64,000 nt of DNA from Dromaius novaehollandiae (lineage: Eukaryota > Chordata > Aves > Casuariiformes > Dromaiidae): assembly GCF_036370855.1 (NCBI RefSeq), contig NC_088112.1:18964469-19028468 (forward strand), read 5' to 3'. The notes under the pieces are model-generated. The model ran no database searches and was not told where the DNA came from. It worked only from the letters and a program-made list of their open reading frames with translations. Positions 1 to 13,000 of the stretch are shown piece after piece (the first letter of the stretch is position 1; the number at the start of each line of letters is the position of its first letter). The position numbers and the translations under genes were made by a program.

Positions 1-3000
1 GCATTAGGGACTTTCTAGTAAAAAATAATAAACAAACAAAAAATAGCCTATCCCAGCACTTGACTAATCTATGGGTGTGTTTTCTCAGTGCTTACCTACA
101 GTCCCTCCAGGTATGGAAGGATGGTTCCACTCCACCAAAATGTGGAAGGGTTCTATTGATTTGAAATTCAACTATTTTAAATGCATCTTTCTGCAGCTAA
201 GAGCAGGACCTAACTAGTGGTTTTGCAGCCTTGGTGCCCCGTTAACATTAAAAAGCATGTGGCTACACAAACATTTGGTTCTAGAAACAGACATATAAAA
301 AAAAAAGCTGTGCTAGTTTGATAGATGGAGATTGCCTATGGCAATTTTTGCTCACTAGAGTCACTGAAATGATTTCTCCTAGGTTATATGTGGCATAGTC
401 TACCATTCATTATTACTAGAAGTGGAGAAGAAGGGTGGTTTTAATGGAGTATGTGACTGGAAGAGTCCTTTAGGCATTAGAGGAGTGTCTTTGCTTTTGT
501 ATGTATGTGGTTTTGGTGTTTTTTGAGATGATAAACATCTAACTTCCCTTGCTGTGAGTTCTTAGGTTGCTACAGGAAGACTGAAAACTAAATTGAAGTG
601 TGAAGGTTAAATCAAGTAAGTTGCAGGTGCAAAGGCTGCTTTACACTCTTTTGTTATAAGCTATGATTTCACATGAGACGTTATAGTTCATATTGAAAAG
701 CTCTGATTTTTGCTGTGTCCTTACCACTTCTCTGTTAACAATGAGTATTGGCCTTCATTCATAACTTATGAACTCTGCTTGTCATGTCCATGTTGGACAG
801 CTTGATGATTAGATTAATTTTGGATGGTTCTTCATTATTATACCTCACAAATTAACATCTTCAAATAAGGACATCTTCATTGCTGTCTTTGGAGCAATTT
901 GTTCTGAAACTCAATGAGTTTTCAGAAACATTTGTGGTGAGATATTTCTTACAAAATGATCAGATGTGTTGACCTCCATTTCTTTGTTCTTGATCAATTT
1001 TTGTTTGGATTTTCTTCTAAATCCATCCTGTCATTGTTAGCTTGCCCTCTTGCAGAAAAACTTCTCTGCCTATAATAATATCGCAGCATTTGATATAACC
1101 TTCATCCTTGTGGCAATACTATTTTAAAGAAGCTTCAACAAATGAATGAAAGCTACTTGTTTTTTTCCCCTTGAAAGTATGGTATTTGCTTTGAGATATT
1201 TGGCTCAATTGCTCTTCATGTGAAGAAATACATAACACAATGATCCTAGTCATGTCCTTGAGGCTATAGTTAAGGATCCTGATGGCTCTTTACTCTGCTT
1301 CACACATTTTCTACTTTTTGTTGAAATAAGCTATAGCAGCATTTCTGTCACTTCCAACAATCTCTCCCCTCTTGAAAAGAAATTTTTTAGGATATAGCTT
1401 ACTGTTTAGATATTGATCTCCTTCTAGCCTGATTTCTATCACAATGAGATTGTATATACCTGTGAAACAAAAGAATTTCTTTTGTATCTAAAAACAGGAA
1501 AAGAAACTGAAGTTTTGAACACTAGATTTAATCAGTGTTACTAGTCTCATTTTTTAATAATTTTCTTATTTTTAAGACTTTACTTAATGGATCTATAGGT
1601 AAACCTAGAACTTCTATACCTGCCTAATTTGTGTTCATTTCTTACTCTCCTTCAGCCAGGGTGCAATTTTCAAAGTCATAAATCCTACCTGACCTTTTCA
1701 AGGTATACTAAAATGCCTCTGACCTGCAGGGACAATAAGAGAACTTGGATGGATGTTAAAGGACTTTTAGGGGACTTTTTTTTATCCAGGAGATGATAGT
1801 AGCCAGAACCTATGGTTTGACATAGCATTACTGATATATTTAAGCATGATTAAAAAATGATCTGGTCAGTTCATCCAGTTCAGGACTTAATAACAGGAGA
1901 ATAAAAAGAATGAATAGGAATGTTCCTCGGTATTTGAAATAGAACAGAAAAACTAGCTAGGTTTCATGCTGAAAACACATTTTCTTATACAGACTACTAA
2001 ACACTGTGCAAAGTATTTTTCCCTCTTGAAGGAAAGCAAGTAGGCTTAGTCAAAATGTTGAACTGTTTTCTGGATGCAAAATATCTTCAGTGTTGTCTTT
2101 GGTTCTGTATTGATCTTAATGCTTTCCATGGGGTGTAGTGCTAGGAAACTGAGAACCAGAACAATCCAAATGAGCTGGGGGTCCTCAGGTAGCAAACACC
2201 CTGTTTATGTAATCCCAGTGCTAGCACTGAGACTGAAAGAGAAGTGAACAGAGAAGTTGATTGAAATGTCAAGGTACTCGGTGCCCTGTGGAGCACCTGC
2301 AGAAGAGACTTTTGCAGCAGGGAGTTGTTTTCACAAAGGAGTCCTGCTGTGGGAAATTTGCAGCTATACCTTGTGAAGAGTAACTGCATGTTAGATTCAG
2401 CATGATTTATCTTGCTACTAAGATCATTAGACATTCACAAGTAACATTGCTGTAAAGTCAAGGCATTCTTCCTAACTACAAGTATGCTCTTAATCAATAT
2501 AATTATTTATATAAGGAGTGGCCTGTTTAATGAGACTTGCTGTCCATGCAGGACAAGGGGGCAATGTTTCTGAATACTAAATAGGAAATTCAAATGCAGG
2601 ATGGAGTAGCATATACATCAGAAGCTGGGGGCATTATCTGCAGCAGAAAAGAAAGCAAACTGAGCTCAGGTCTCTTTCGTATCCATAGCACAGCTAAGAC
2701 TAAAGATCCAGTAATATATTGTCTTTGATACCTGAATAAGTAACTAAAATGGTTGACACCCTGTCTTTGCTGCAGTGACCCTGAACAATGTACTCATTGG
2801 AGAGTGTAATCTTGCTAAATCTACTCTATAGAGAATTTAAAGGTGTTTTCTTAATTTCCTTTAAGATAAATGAAAACAATCTTGACTTCTTCAAATAAGA
2901 GATACAAACATGCATTTTCTTTCCTGCTTGGACAGTAGTTGATTGAGACTTGGAACCAGGAATTGGTTTGTTACATCTGCTTTGAGAAGCTGGAATAATA

Positions 3001-6000
3001 CTTGGCATTCATTTTCTAAGAGAGAATCCTTGTTGATTTAGAGAAAATGATGAACTTAGTACTTCATGGAGAGAAGAGTGAATAAATGCATTCAGTTTGT
3101 CTGGGGCTTTTTCTTTCCTTTTCATTGCAGCACTAGCTATTGCAGAGAGTGGATTAGTACTGTTTCCATCAAGAACATGTGGAAAAAAAAAAATCTGTAT
3201 TTGAAGTCTTTGGCTCTCTCTTCAGAAGGGTGGTGTCTTCCCTGAGGACAGGTGCTGGTCTTGAGGGCCAGGACAGTAGGGTGCATTATATTGAAATATT
3301 GGGGATTTCAGGGATCTAGGAAGGAGCTGCAGACTGTCTTGTCCTGGTCTTCTGTACCTCCCTGGCCGAAGCAGCAAGGCAAGCACGTATGAAGGTCCTT
3401 TGCAGCAGTGGCCTTCTGACCTTTCTGGTGGACATTAGGATATCAGGTGCTATTGAAAAGTGGGCAGCATATGTGTATATGCACTGAAGTATACAATGTC
3501 CCTTCCAGGCAGGTGCATACAGGTCTCTAATGTCTCATGGTTCTTGTTTGGCTGAGCCCTGTTTGGTGGTTGGGCTGCAGCCCCTGCAGTAGGGCAGTGT
3601 CACTCTGCCCATCCTCCTCCAGCAGACACAACGTGCTGGTAGGTCTTGGAGATCTGCACTGAGAGACAGGCACTACCCACAGCCTTGCTGCTGTCTCCTC
3701 TTTGCAGTCTCTTGGCTACATCAAGCAGCTGTGTGCTGGAGAAGACATCCAAGAGGATGTTGTGTTCCCCCTGCATCTGCTCTTGGCCTATGGATAGATG
3801 TTGGTACCTTCTAGAAGCAGGGAAAACACCTAATGAGGTGCTTAGCCCATCCAGATGGGCTCCTTGTCATGCAGCAGAACTAAATTTGAAGCTCCAGCCT
3901 GTTGCAGAAAAGTCTGTTGTGCCATAGTAGGTGCTGCGCACACAGCCTTGGAGTTATCCCACTCATCAAAAGAGCAGCTGCAGCTAAGAAGCTCGATCGG
4001 AGCCTGAGTAGTTCCTCTAGCTAGTGCACAGTTGTGACACCAGGCAGGGACCTGGTCAAATGGAAGTGATATGTGCATACACTTCTCTGAATGTATTACT
4101 GCTATTTAGGAATATTTCTGGCAAGCATTAGCACTGGTTTGGAATGAGCCTTTTAAATGATTAAATACATGAGGAGGTGGTAAGGAAAGCTTGGTCAGAA
4201 AGTAGAAGTTAAGCTGCATGTCTGTGCAGCAGGAGAGTGTATGAAATGAGCACGTTTCCAAAGATGCCTCTGGCCTACAAAGAGCTGGGGCTCTAAATTG
4301 CTGCAAGCAAAATGTGTGCATGGCTTCACAATAACCAAACTTAGGACAAACTTTGAGATTTCTATAAACTCATCTCTATCAGGTCATATGGGTTTCTCTG
4401 ACACTATTCCAGCTCCAGGAAAAGTCATTACTTACCTGACTGATGAAGCTGCAAGCCATCACCATAACAAATTTCTCTTTATTTGGCACCTCAGCTGTGG
4501 GTGAAGGAAAGAAATATTACTTCTTTGTGGTTTCAATTTGGCATTCAAGGAAGACTTGATCTCAAGCTAATTTCTAACTTGTAGAAGGAAAGGGCCTGAC
4601 ACAGGAATGAAAACATGAATTACAAATGCAAAGACTGACTGTAAATTTTCAGCTTTGCTCTTGCAAGTATATGGATGGAAAAGCCTATGCCACTGCAAAT
4701 TATATTAGCATCTGTCTTGCTGAGAACACAGAGCTTGCACTCTGGGTAAAATGGAGAAAACTTCACTTGCTTTTCTCTTGCATGCAGACGTTTTTAATCT
4801 GTCCAGAGTACAGATCCCAGCACATAATTCCCCACCTTCATATGCTGCCAGAATTCACTTCACCCAAATGAATGATGTTGTATTACAGGAAAGCTGAATG
4901 TTAAAGTGAGAAATTCACAAATATATGATCACCCCATTGTTTTCTGACTCAATATCTTTTTCTTTTTATTGACCCTGCTCCATCTGCCTTTAAATGCTTC
5001 TAATAACAATATTTTCCTAGCATAATTTACCCACTCCTGCCTCTCCAGAATCATATTCCCATTCTAGGATTTGGACTCAGTTTGGCTATGGGAAATGCCC
5101 CAGTTTGGATGCTTTTCTGAAGTTGTCAGAGCATCTCAGATTAGCCAAAACTTGCTTGAGAATTCTTGAAAGCAGGCAGTCTCCTGAGCTTTCTAGTGTT
5201 TCTGGCTTCCAGTCAGAGTGGAAATGCCATGGAAACAATAGTTGTATCCCAGCTCCTGGTTGCTGCCAAAACTCTGCATTTGAGAGGTAAGTAAAAAGGA
5301 CAAGTTAATTGAAAACAAATGGTTAAAAGCTCAACAAAGGTTTCAGTGTGGTTTTAGGTAAGTTTTAGTGAGTCTACATTTAGTCAGAACCAGTTTGCCT
5401 GTGTCTTTGCTTTAAGAAGTAATGCCCATGTGGAAGTATGCCCATTCAGTTTTGTTTTTAGAAGTGGTCAGTGCTGGCCTAAATCTGCTTTATTTAAAGC
5501 TGGTGGGAAGAGTCTGGATTTCAGTGGGAGCTGATTATTTTGAAAAACATACTCTGACAATGTTTTTGACCAAAGTCACTTCCATCTAGAGTTTCTGATG
5601 CAATGTGTACAGATGATCAAGCTTCACTGCACTGCCTGTGAGATGGGCATGGTGGTGGGGTTTGCTCTTAAGAAGTCTTCAAGCTGTTATGGCTACTTAA
5701 ACCTGCCAAGCATCTTGCCTGCTGTCAGTGTCAAAGAAATAGAAATAAAGGCATGGAGAAGTCATATGCTTGCCTGCAGGTTCTGGGAGCTTTGATTAGA
5801 GCTGAAAATCAAGCTGTAGGTGCTTAGAATTTGAGAAATCAGGCCATAAAAGGAGCTGAGTTTTCAAGAATTATTTGAATTTTCCTGATCTAGAGAGAGC
5901 AAAGTGAGGATCTGAGTAATCATTTGAAAACTATTATGAAATTCTTTAACTCAAGATGAAATTTGCTTAGTTCTCCACTAGAACTTACTCCTTCCCACAC

Positions 6001-9000
6001 ATCTTGTACTGCTGCTTGTAGCATGAAACCGGCATAATTGAGAGACATTTTTCATCCAGCCCAGAAATCTTTAAACTGTTCTGGCATCAGGAAGGCAGGA
6101 TTTAAATAAGAATACTATCCTTTCAAAAAACAGCAGTGAATACATCAGCCCAAGGATTTAATCAGAAGTAGAGCAGTGTAGGTCCCACACCAGCATTTTG
6201 GTACTAGGTTAGATGATGAGGTGGCATGAGATGGTGTAGCTTGCCTGATTTTAGAATTGCTCTAATTTGCAACAGCTGAGAATGTTAGATATCTGTCTGC
6301 CACTGAGAATGAAAATACTATGCTTTTACATCCAGTGACCTAGCAGAAAGTGCTTTATGACTGGAGGATATTTTAGACTTATTTGGTATAATGCTTGCTA
6401 TTCAAATCTGAACAGCCAACTCTTTGCTGCTTCAGGATGTTGTATTAAAAGAAAAGGTTTATAAAAATGAAGAAGCTTTTACAACTGACTGAGATTTAAA
6501 TAGTTTGAATGTAACATAAATATGGTTTGAAAAGAAACCCAAGGAATTGAGGCAAAAAATGTTGCATAATATCTAGCAGTATCTGACTTAAAGCATTTAA
6601 GTTTTCTGAATAATAGATAAAGCAGTGGCTGAACACCCTTTGCCTGGCTTCCTTTCTGTCACTTCTCTCTGAGGGTAGATTTGTGTAATGTTTGCTTGCT
6701 CATAGGGTGTGCAGATCTGCTTCATTCAAATTTCAGGGCACTTTAATGGAGACCCTTCAGCTTGCACTGGTTTAACATCTTTCTTGTTTAATTTTGCCTT
6801 TTACACAAGATACCTGACCTGATTTTCAGCTAGGTGAAACTAGATATACACATGCATATATACATTTTTAAACAGTTTTTGGAGAGAGGTTTTTAGTTTT
6901 TTGTTTTTCAAGCAATTTTGAATGAGGCAAAGGTGTTTTCCAGGAACACGGCTAGAAAGTGGTGATTTCCCCCTGCCCTGCGACCCACCAGATAACATTT
7001 GCTTTCAGCAGCCCTGGCCTCCCCAGATGAGGTGGGGGCTTGCCTGGCCTGTAGGCTCAAGGTATCTTTTAGTGCCTGTCTCTTGGCCAGTGCCTGAGCC
7101 TTGGGAAAAATACTGGCATGCCTAGAATGATTTGACCTTGTGGTCTCAAGAAATATTCTAGCTTTGCAGAGCACTGACATATATTTTGAAGTGAGTGCTG
7201 GATGTGTACTTTCTCAAAGAGCAACGATGTGCCCTCTGTTTTGGCATGTTCCACCTCTGCAAAATAGAGCTGATCCTGATTCCGCTCCTCTTTGTGGAAT
7301 ACAGAAGGCAAATTAGTGGATATGATGTGCTTAGGCAGTATAGTGATATATTTGTAGAAGACCTACTGAAACAACCTGGAACAGGATTTGGCCATGATGC
7401 AGCAATTATTTAAAGTCCATGATATCATTATGCAAAGAAATGTGGTATGAATTTATAATGAACCTAACAAAAGCTAGACAAATCCAAGTATACATTATAT
7501 ACAGCTGTACATAACATTTGAATACTGCATTCCAAATCTAATTTTGATTAAATAATTTTAACAATGGTTTTACCTTTCTTTGGGGTCACCTTTTACAGAA
7601 AGGTTATATTTATCTTCAGAAATGCTAATTCATTTTCTCAATTGCATAAAAAGACTTGGAAACATTTATATGTAAATTTCAGTGGGAAAGGTCATGATGG
7701 TTTGTCAAAATATGCAGTGCTCTACTCACAGCTTGCATTTATTCTTTTTTCATTTTTCCATTTAAGCAGATAAATATCATGTGCTGGGAGAAAGAAATGA
7801 AGCATTCATGGTATGATATTGCAGATCATTAATTTGCTCTTGTGATGTGATATTCTACATTTTGGAACTGGGTCTGTTCTTCTCTTACAGCAGTACATTT
7901 CAATCTTCAAAAATAAAATGTGCTGTACCAGGCAAAACTCTGCCTGGCAATGTCTCAAGCATAATTTGTCTTGTGCACTTGTGCCCATATGCTGTTGGAG
8001 AACTAACAATTCTTTGGATAAAACAGTTGTCGATAATTCAGGAATTGTAATAAACATAAACATTAATTTTAATTGAAGCAGTTCTGAAGTGTCCAAGACA
8101 CACAATGATGCATTCTGCATGACAAAGATTCGGGTGACTTGCTGTCCGAAGTGTGAGAGCTGCTAAAAACATAGGATCTTGATAGATATCTTTCTGCTGT
8201 GCCAGCACTGCTACTTTTTAAAAATTTGTTCTACACTAAAACTTTTATCGCCATGCTTGTGTCTTTTCTACAATAATTTAAGCAGAGACTGCTGAATCAT
8301 GTAATACTCTTGTAATCTGATTGCGGTCTGACCAGATGCCTGAGCTCGTTCATAAAGCTAGGGGACAAGTGTGATGGACTCTGCTGTGACTGCTTACCTG
8401 CTGAGCTCCGAGTGTGTGAGATGCTAAGTTATGGCCTGGACACTTAGCATCTTGAAAGATTGAGTCCTTTAGCCCAGGGCCATCTACAGCTCAAAACTCC
8501 AAGCATGCTACCAACTGCTTTTCACTTAAAAGTAACCTTAAATCTTCTCAAAATGTCTATTTTTGAAGTTCTCAATACTTTCAGGCTCTTTGCAGTGTTG
8601 CAGGAAGGTCATTAGTTATAGCAGCTAGAAAGGGCATGGAGATTTATTCAGGCATAGATTCAAGAAGTGCAAATATCAAAAAAAAAAAAGTTGAGGAAAG
8701 TAAATGGAAGAAAAATCCAGAAAAGAGCAGCCATGGTAACAAGTTTACAGTAAAATTTATTCTGCAAACACTACCCTCTGTGGTGATGCTTCTTGGAATT
8801 TGATATGGATCTGTAAACTGTTTCTCTCAAGCTGTGTTGAAGACCTAGAATGCAGAATCTATTTAGGGAAATGTCTTGGCCCAATGTATGTGATGGCTGA
8901 TGACTGAGATGGAATCTAATTTGATTCAGTTCTTAAAGTTATATATTTGAGATTTGTACAAAAGTGAATGCACAGAATCAAAATTCAGCAGGTCCATTAT

Positions 9001-9740
9001 ATTCAAAAGCTTCTATGTTTCAGGTTACTCTGAGAAAAAACAGTATTGTTCAAAATTCTTCCTCAGCACTTCTGAAAGGAATGATGCTTGCTGAGGTATT
9101 GAAGAATGACTATTAGAGCAAGTTCTTTGCTCTAAATTTCTAACCATGTTTTCCATTTAATTTGCAATTTATAATCTCTGGGCAAATGCTTTTGACCCTC
9201 AGAAGGCATAGGTCATGCTATTGCCTTCAAAATTTTACAGGACGTGGCGGAGAAATCATGCTGTCTAGTCTAATTTTTTCATTAGAGCAGAAATCCTTTT
9301 TCTTTAAAGCATTTCAGTATTTTTCAGGCAGGTTGACTGGTTAATTGTTGGCAATCTTGGTGAGAGTGTGTGTGTGGGTGTTTCCAAAAACAAAGGTCTT
9401 GCTTTAAACAGTAAATGCAAAGCATTTTGCACAGGAGGCAGACAAACATACTGTAAGGATACTAACTCATTGTCCCAGTAAAATCCCAAGCTGAATTAGT
9501 CACTGAGGAAAAGATGGAAACTGAACTGCTAGCCAATATCTCCCTTGTGGACAAAGGTCTCCTCAGGAAATGCTGAGTGGTGTGGTGTGTTTAGTGCATG
9601 AAAGATGTCCTTGATGGTCTCAGCCTGGGAACCAGGCTGAGTGGTGTGCTCTTTTGGTGTGAGCTAGTTGTGCATCCCTACTGGACAGAAACTCTGCCTC
9701 CCTGGCAGCCCTGCACATGGGCTAGCTGGTGCCTCAGGGT
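1..9740. other. Non-coding AT-rich DNA, no gene recognised
   Basis: All six frames are broken by frequent stops, and the open frames (up to about 104 codons, for example minus-strand 7806-8120) show no recognisable domain. The stretch at about 3300-4050 is richer in GC than its surroundings, but I could not tie it to a gene or repeat family. A consensus-like plus-strand splice donor (AG followed by GTAAGT at 5285-5292) sits at the end of a 61-codon open frame that starts at 5105. Without a matching acceptor or a recognised product I do not call an exon. Confidence 0.6.
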
Positions 9741-10045
9741 CAGGCTGCCCATCTCAAACCACAGCTACTGTTTAATAATCTGGGCATCATCTTAGACTCT
9801 GATCTCTGTGCAGGCCTTGCTTCCAGCAGAGGCCAATCTTAGTAAACACTTTCTGCAAAGCATCTCCAAGAACTGGCCTTCCTGCCTTGGAGACCCTTTT
9901 CTTGCTCCTGTGACTTTACTGTTCTTTACCCCAACATCCTTTCTGTCTGGCTTTGAATAGTGAAGTATTTCCCTATTTACAGCTACCCAAAGCACTGCTG
10001 CAAATCATTTTGCTCCTTTTTGACCATGTGGCTCTTCTCTTTCTA
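9741..10045 (+). mobile_element. Decayed L2/CR1-clade LINE fragment, 3' part of reverse transcriptase ORF
   Basis: A fossil of a non-LTR retrotransposon that copied itself through a reverse transcriptase. Frame by frame, three pieces in the right order resemble the C-terminal part of L2-type ORF2 proteins. Codons at 9774-9806 read NNLGIILDSDL, which fits the family's NLGV-[IF]-x-DS-x-L block. Codons at 9850-9870 read FLQSISK, the position of the usual FxLxxIxK block. DHV at 10022-10030 lies about where the family has SDHVTP, after an Ala-rich stretch that normally reads AA-x-x-I. The three pieces are in three different reading frames and stops lie between them, so it is dead. The 5' part (palm with YADD, endonuclease) and the 3' tail are missing. 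The family assignment rests on remembered consensus features; the clade could be L2 or a related CR1-like lineage. Confidence 0.62.
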
Positions 10046-13000
10046 CCCTCATGCTAGCTCCCCCTTTTCTTTCATATTAGATGTAATTTTTTAAATTTCA
10101 AAGTCTTTCTAAAATATTTCTGTGTTAGATTACACAATCCCAAGTTTTGCATAGCTCTGTACTGCAAAGAGAAATGGTTGTACATCCTTTGAAGCAAGAA
10201 CAGGGTCTTTTTTTATTTTTATTTTTATTTTTTTTTTGCTCTGTGCTCATGCAGAGTCTCTCACCCCTGCAGCCCCAGGCTAAGCAGGGCTCCTAGGCAC
10301 TGCATGAGGCAGGCACTAAGGGAGGGATGAGGTTTTGAGGGCTGCTGTCAATTTTAAGCAGCAACTACAAATCAGACTTCAGACAAACTGAACTTCCTGC
10401 AGGCTTCTGCTAAAGCTATGTAAGACTTTTCTGGGCAGGTTGCTCATGCACTGATGGTGCACTGTTCAAACCTGGGCGAGCTGGTAGGCTGGACTATGGC
10501 ATGTTGCTCAGTACTTGGTGAAAAGGCAAATTAAACTGCTGGAGAAGCATCCTGGGTGGCATCAGTAGGAGGAATGACAAGAGCTGAGTGGGGATGGAAG
10601 GTATTTATTTTAAGTTAGAACTTGACCTTTTACCAGCCCAGCTCCTTTCCGAGGACCTGCTCACAAACCTGAACCATGGACCTGCTCACAGTGAGAAACT
10701 TACCCCAACACTTTCTGCTATGTTTGCATGTGCTCAACCATATTGTTTGAGCTCTAATTCTGCAAAGAAGGGGAGAGGAGGGAGAAAAATAGCATGAATA
10801 TTGGAGCCTGTAAGTCTGAGAGCCTGCAGGGCACAGCCAGCCTGGTTTTGGAGTGGATGGGAATAACTTGCTGGGAAACAGGGAACTGGGCAAAATTTAC
10901 AGCAGCTCTCAAAATCATTGAACTCCAGCCTGGAGTTGAGACCTTGCCCACAGGGACCCTGTGGAAGTGGGTTATAAACATGTCTTATTTTTGTACTGTC
11001 TTTCCTAGTTGCTCAGTTTTCTGTATATAAGCAGTTAAAAATTCCAGCTGATATTCTAATTTTGCCTAGTTTTTAGAATTGAAAAGCCTTTCAGTCTGCT
11101 TTTGGAGGAGCTCACGCACAAATTCTATCCAGATTTGTTCCAAAGTTCAGGTTCCTGTCACAGTCCCGTATCTCAATAATTAACTCTTCATGAACTTTCA
11201 AAAATGTAGATGTCAATGAGGCTGTTTTAGTCTTTATGCAAAAGCTAAATTTTGGAGGAAATGAATCCTTACCACTCCCCTCTAGCACTAAATGAGAATT
11301 GTCAGTATAATGAAAGCTGCATTGTGAGTTTCTTTAGCCATCATATATAAAGCAAGCAAATATTGAAATATTTACTCTTTGAAACCCATATATAACAACT
11401 AAGGGAGACATTGCTGTTTTTCTTTCATATCTACCTTTTCAAAATTGACCCAGTCTATCAAGCTGGCAATCAGCATCCTGAGTTAAGGCTTTTGACAAAA
11501 GATAATCTATAGGTGGCAGACAGAGTTGGAAGCTGTGCTGTACTATCACTCAGCTGCTCTATTGCTGAGGAAGAAGTCTATTCAGATTGCAGAGATGACA
11601 GCGATGGACAAATGAGCCTGCCATTCAAATGCAGGGCGTTCAGTGATTTATCTGCATCCACTGAGATGGGTGCAAGTGGAGACGAATAATACAGCATTTG
11701 CGTAAGGTTCATTTGTAGCAGGTATGCTATAATTAGTTTTAGCTATGGCCATAGTACTCCTATCTGTACAGTACTTCTGGTTTTTATCAGATTAAAACTT
11801 CACTAATCCCAGACACATGAAAATTGCAGATCAAGTAGGGAGCAGGAGGTGAAAGAAAGTTATTGAACTGGACACTTTGATGTTAGGCTTCACTCTTGAT
11901 GGGAACTCACTTTTCTAATGCAAAATTGATCCTTAAGAAAAAAATCTAGTTATGCCTCTTACCTGTTAGCCCAGGACTATTCATTATTGTATTGATTTGC
12001 CATCTAAATTGTTGTGCTAGTGGTAGATATTTTTCCAAAGTCAATTCAACAAGGAGGTTCAGAGAGTATGTCCATTACTTCTATTTACCAGTTGTTCTGC
12101 TGCATGGATGCTGAAATCTCTGCTGGCTTCAGCTGGTCATTTGTTATTCTGGCAGGTCCTTCATATGCAATTTATTCCGCATTTCACCATTTGGGCTTCC
12201 AAAATGACTTGTCCAGGGTGTGCAGCTGTGAAGACTTGCGAGTCTCTGAGGCCTTATTTGTGTATTTCTTTTGAGATGCCTGAGGCATTAGTGGATGTAG
12301 ACTTTCTAATTATTTTCTCAATCTTTGTCAAATGGGACCGACATGCTTTTACTTTGTTTGCTAGTCTCTAGCATGTGAAGCATCACCTAAGTAGGAACTG
12401 GGAGCACCAAAATAGAATCAGTCTTTCTTAGACTAATTCAAATGTTCTTGAGTGCTGTGGACCTCTAATCTCAAGACAGGTGCACTGATCAGAGATTTTA
12501 ACCTAACATTAGAAGTCAAGTTTTAGCTGTGGTGTCGTTGCATATATAGTTTGCTGGCTGGCTGTTTGGACCTAAATGGATACAGCATTTAGCACTGAAA
12601 CAACTGAGCAATCAAGGAAAAAGGAATGACTTTAAAGAATGGGAGATACGGCTGCAGGGATCACATGAGTACTCTGGAATAACTGGGAATGTCCCCAAAA
12701 TGCAGAAGTCAGAGACACATAGCCAAAAAAACACCACCATAAACTCCTGACAAGAAAATCCTTCTGTTTCCATTAGTCATGTTTAATTGTATTTCATTAA
12801 ATAAAACCACACCGATAATTAGACAATAAACTCCTAGTGCTTCATTGTAAACATCTTATTTCTACTTAAAAAGATTTATGCAGCAAGCACAGCTGAAGCA
12901 ACTGAAGCATGGAAATGTATGGGAATTTTTATTTTTATTTATGGGATGCTTATACATAACCTGACTGTTTTCTTGTAGACTAAATGATATTTCTATTTTT

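Noticed and set aside
4425..4440. ACTTACCTG, a perfect minus-strand splice donor (also TTACCTG-type donors near 8393, 11960, 22790, 31864 and 47681)
   Set aside because: Isolated donors without a supported exon; this many are expected by chance in 64 kb.
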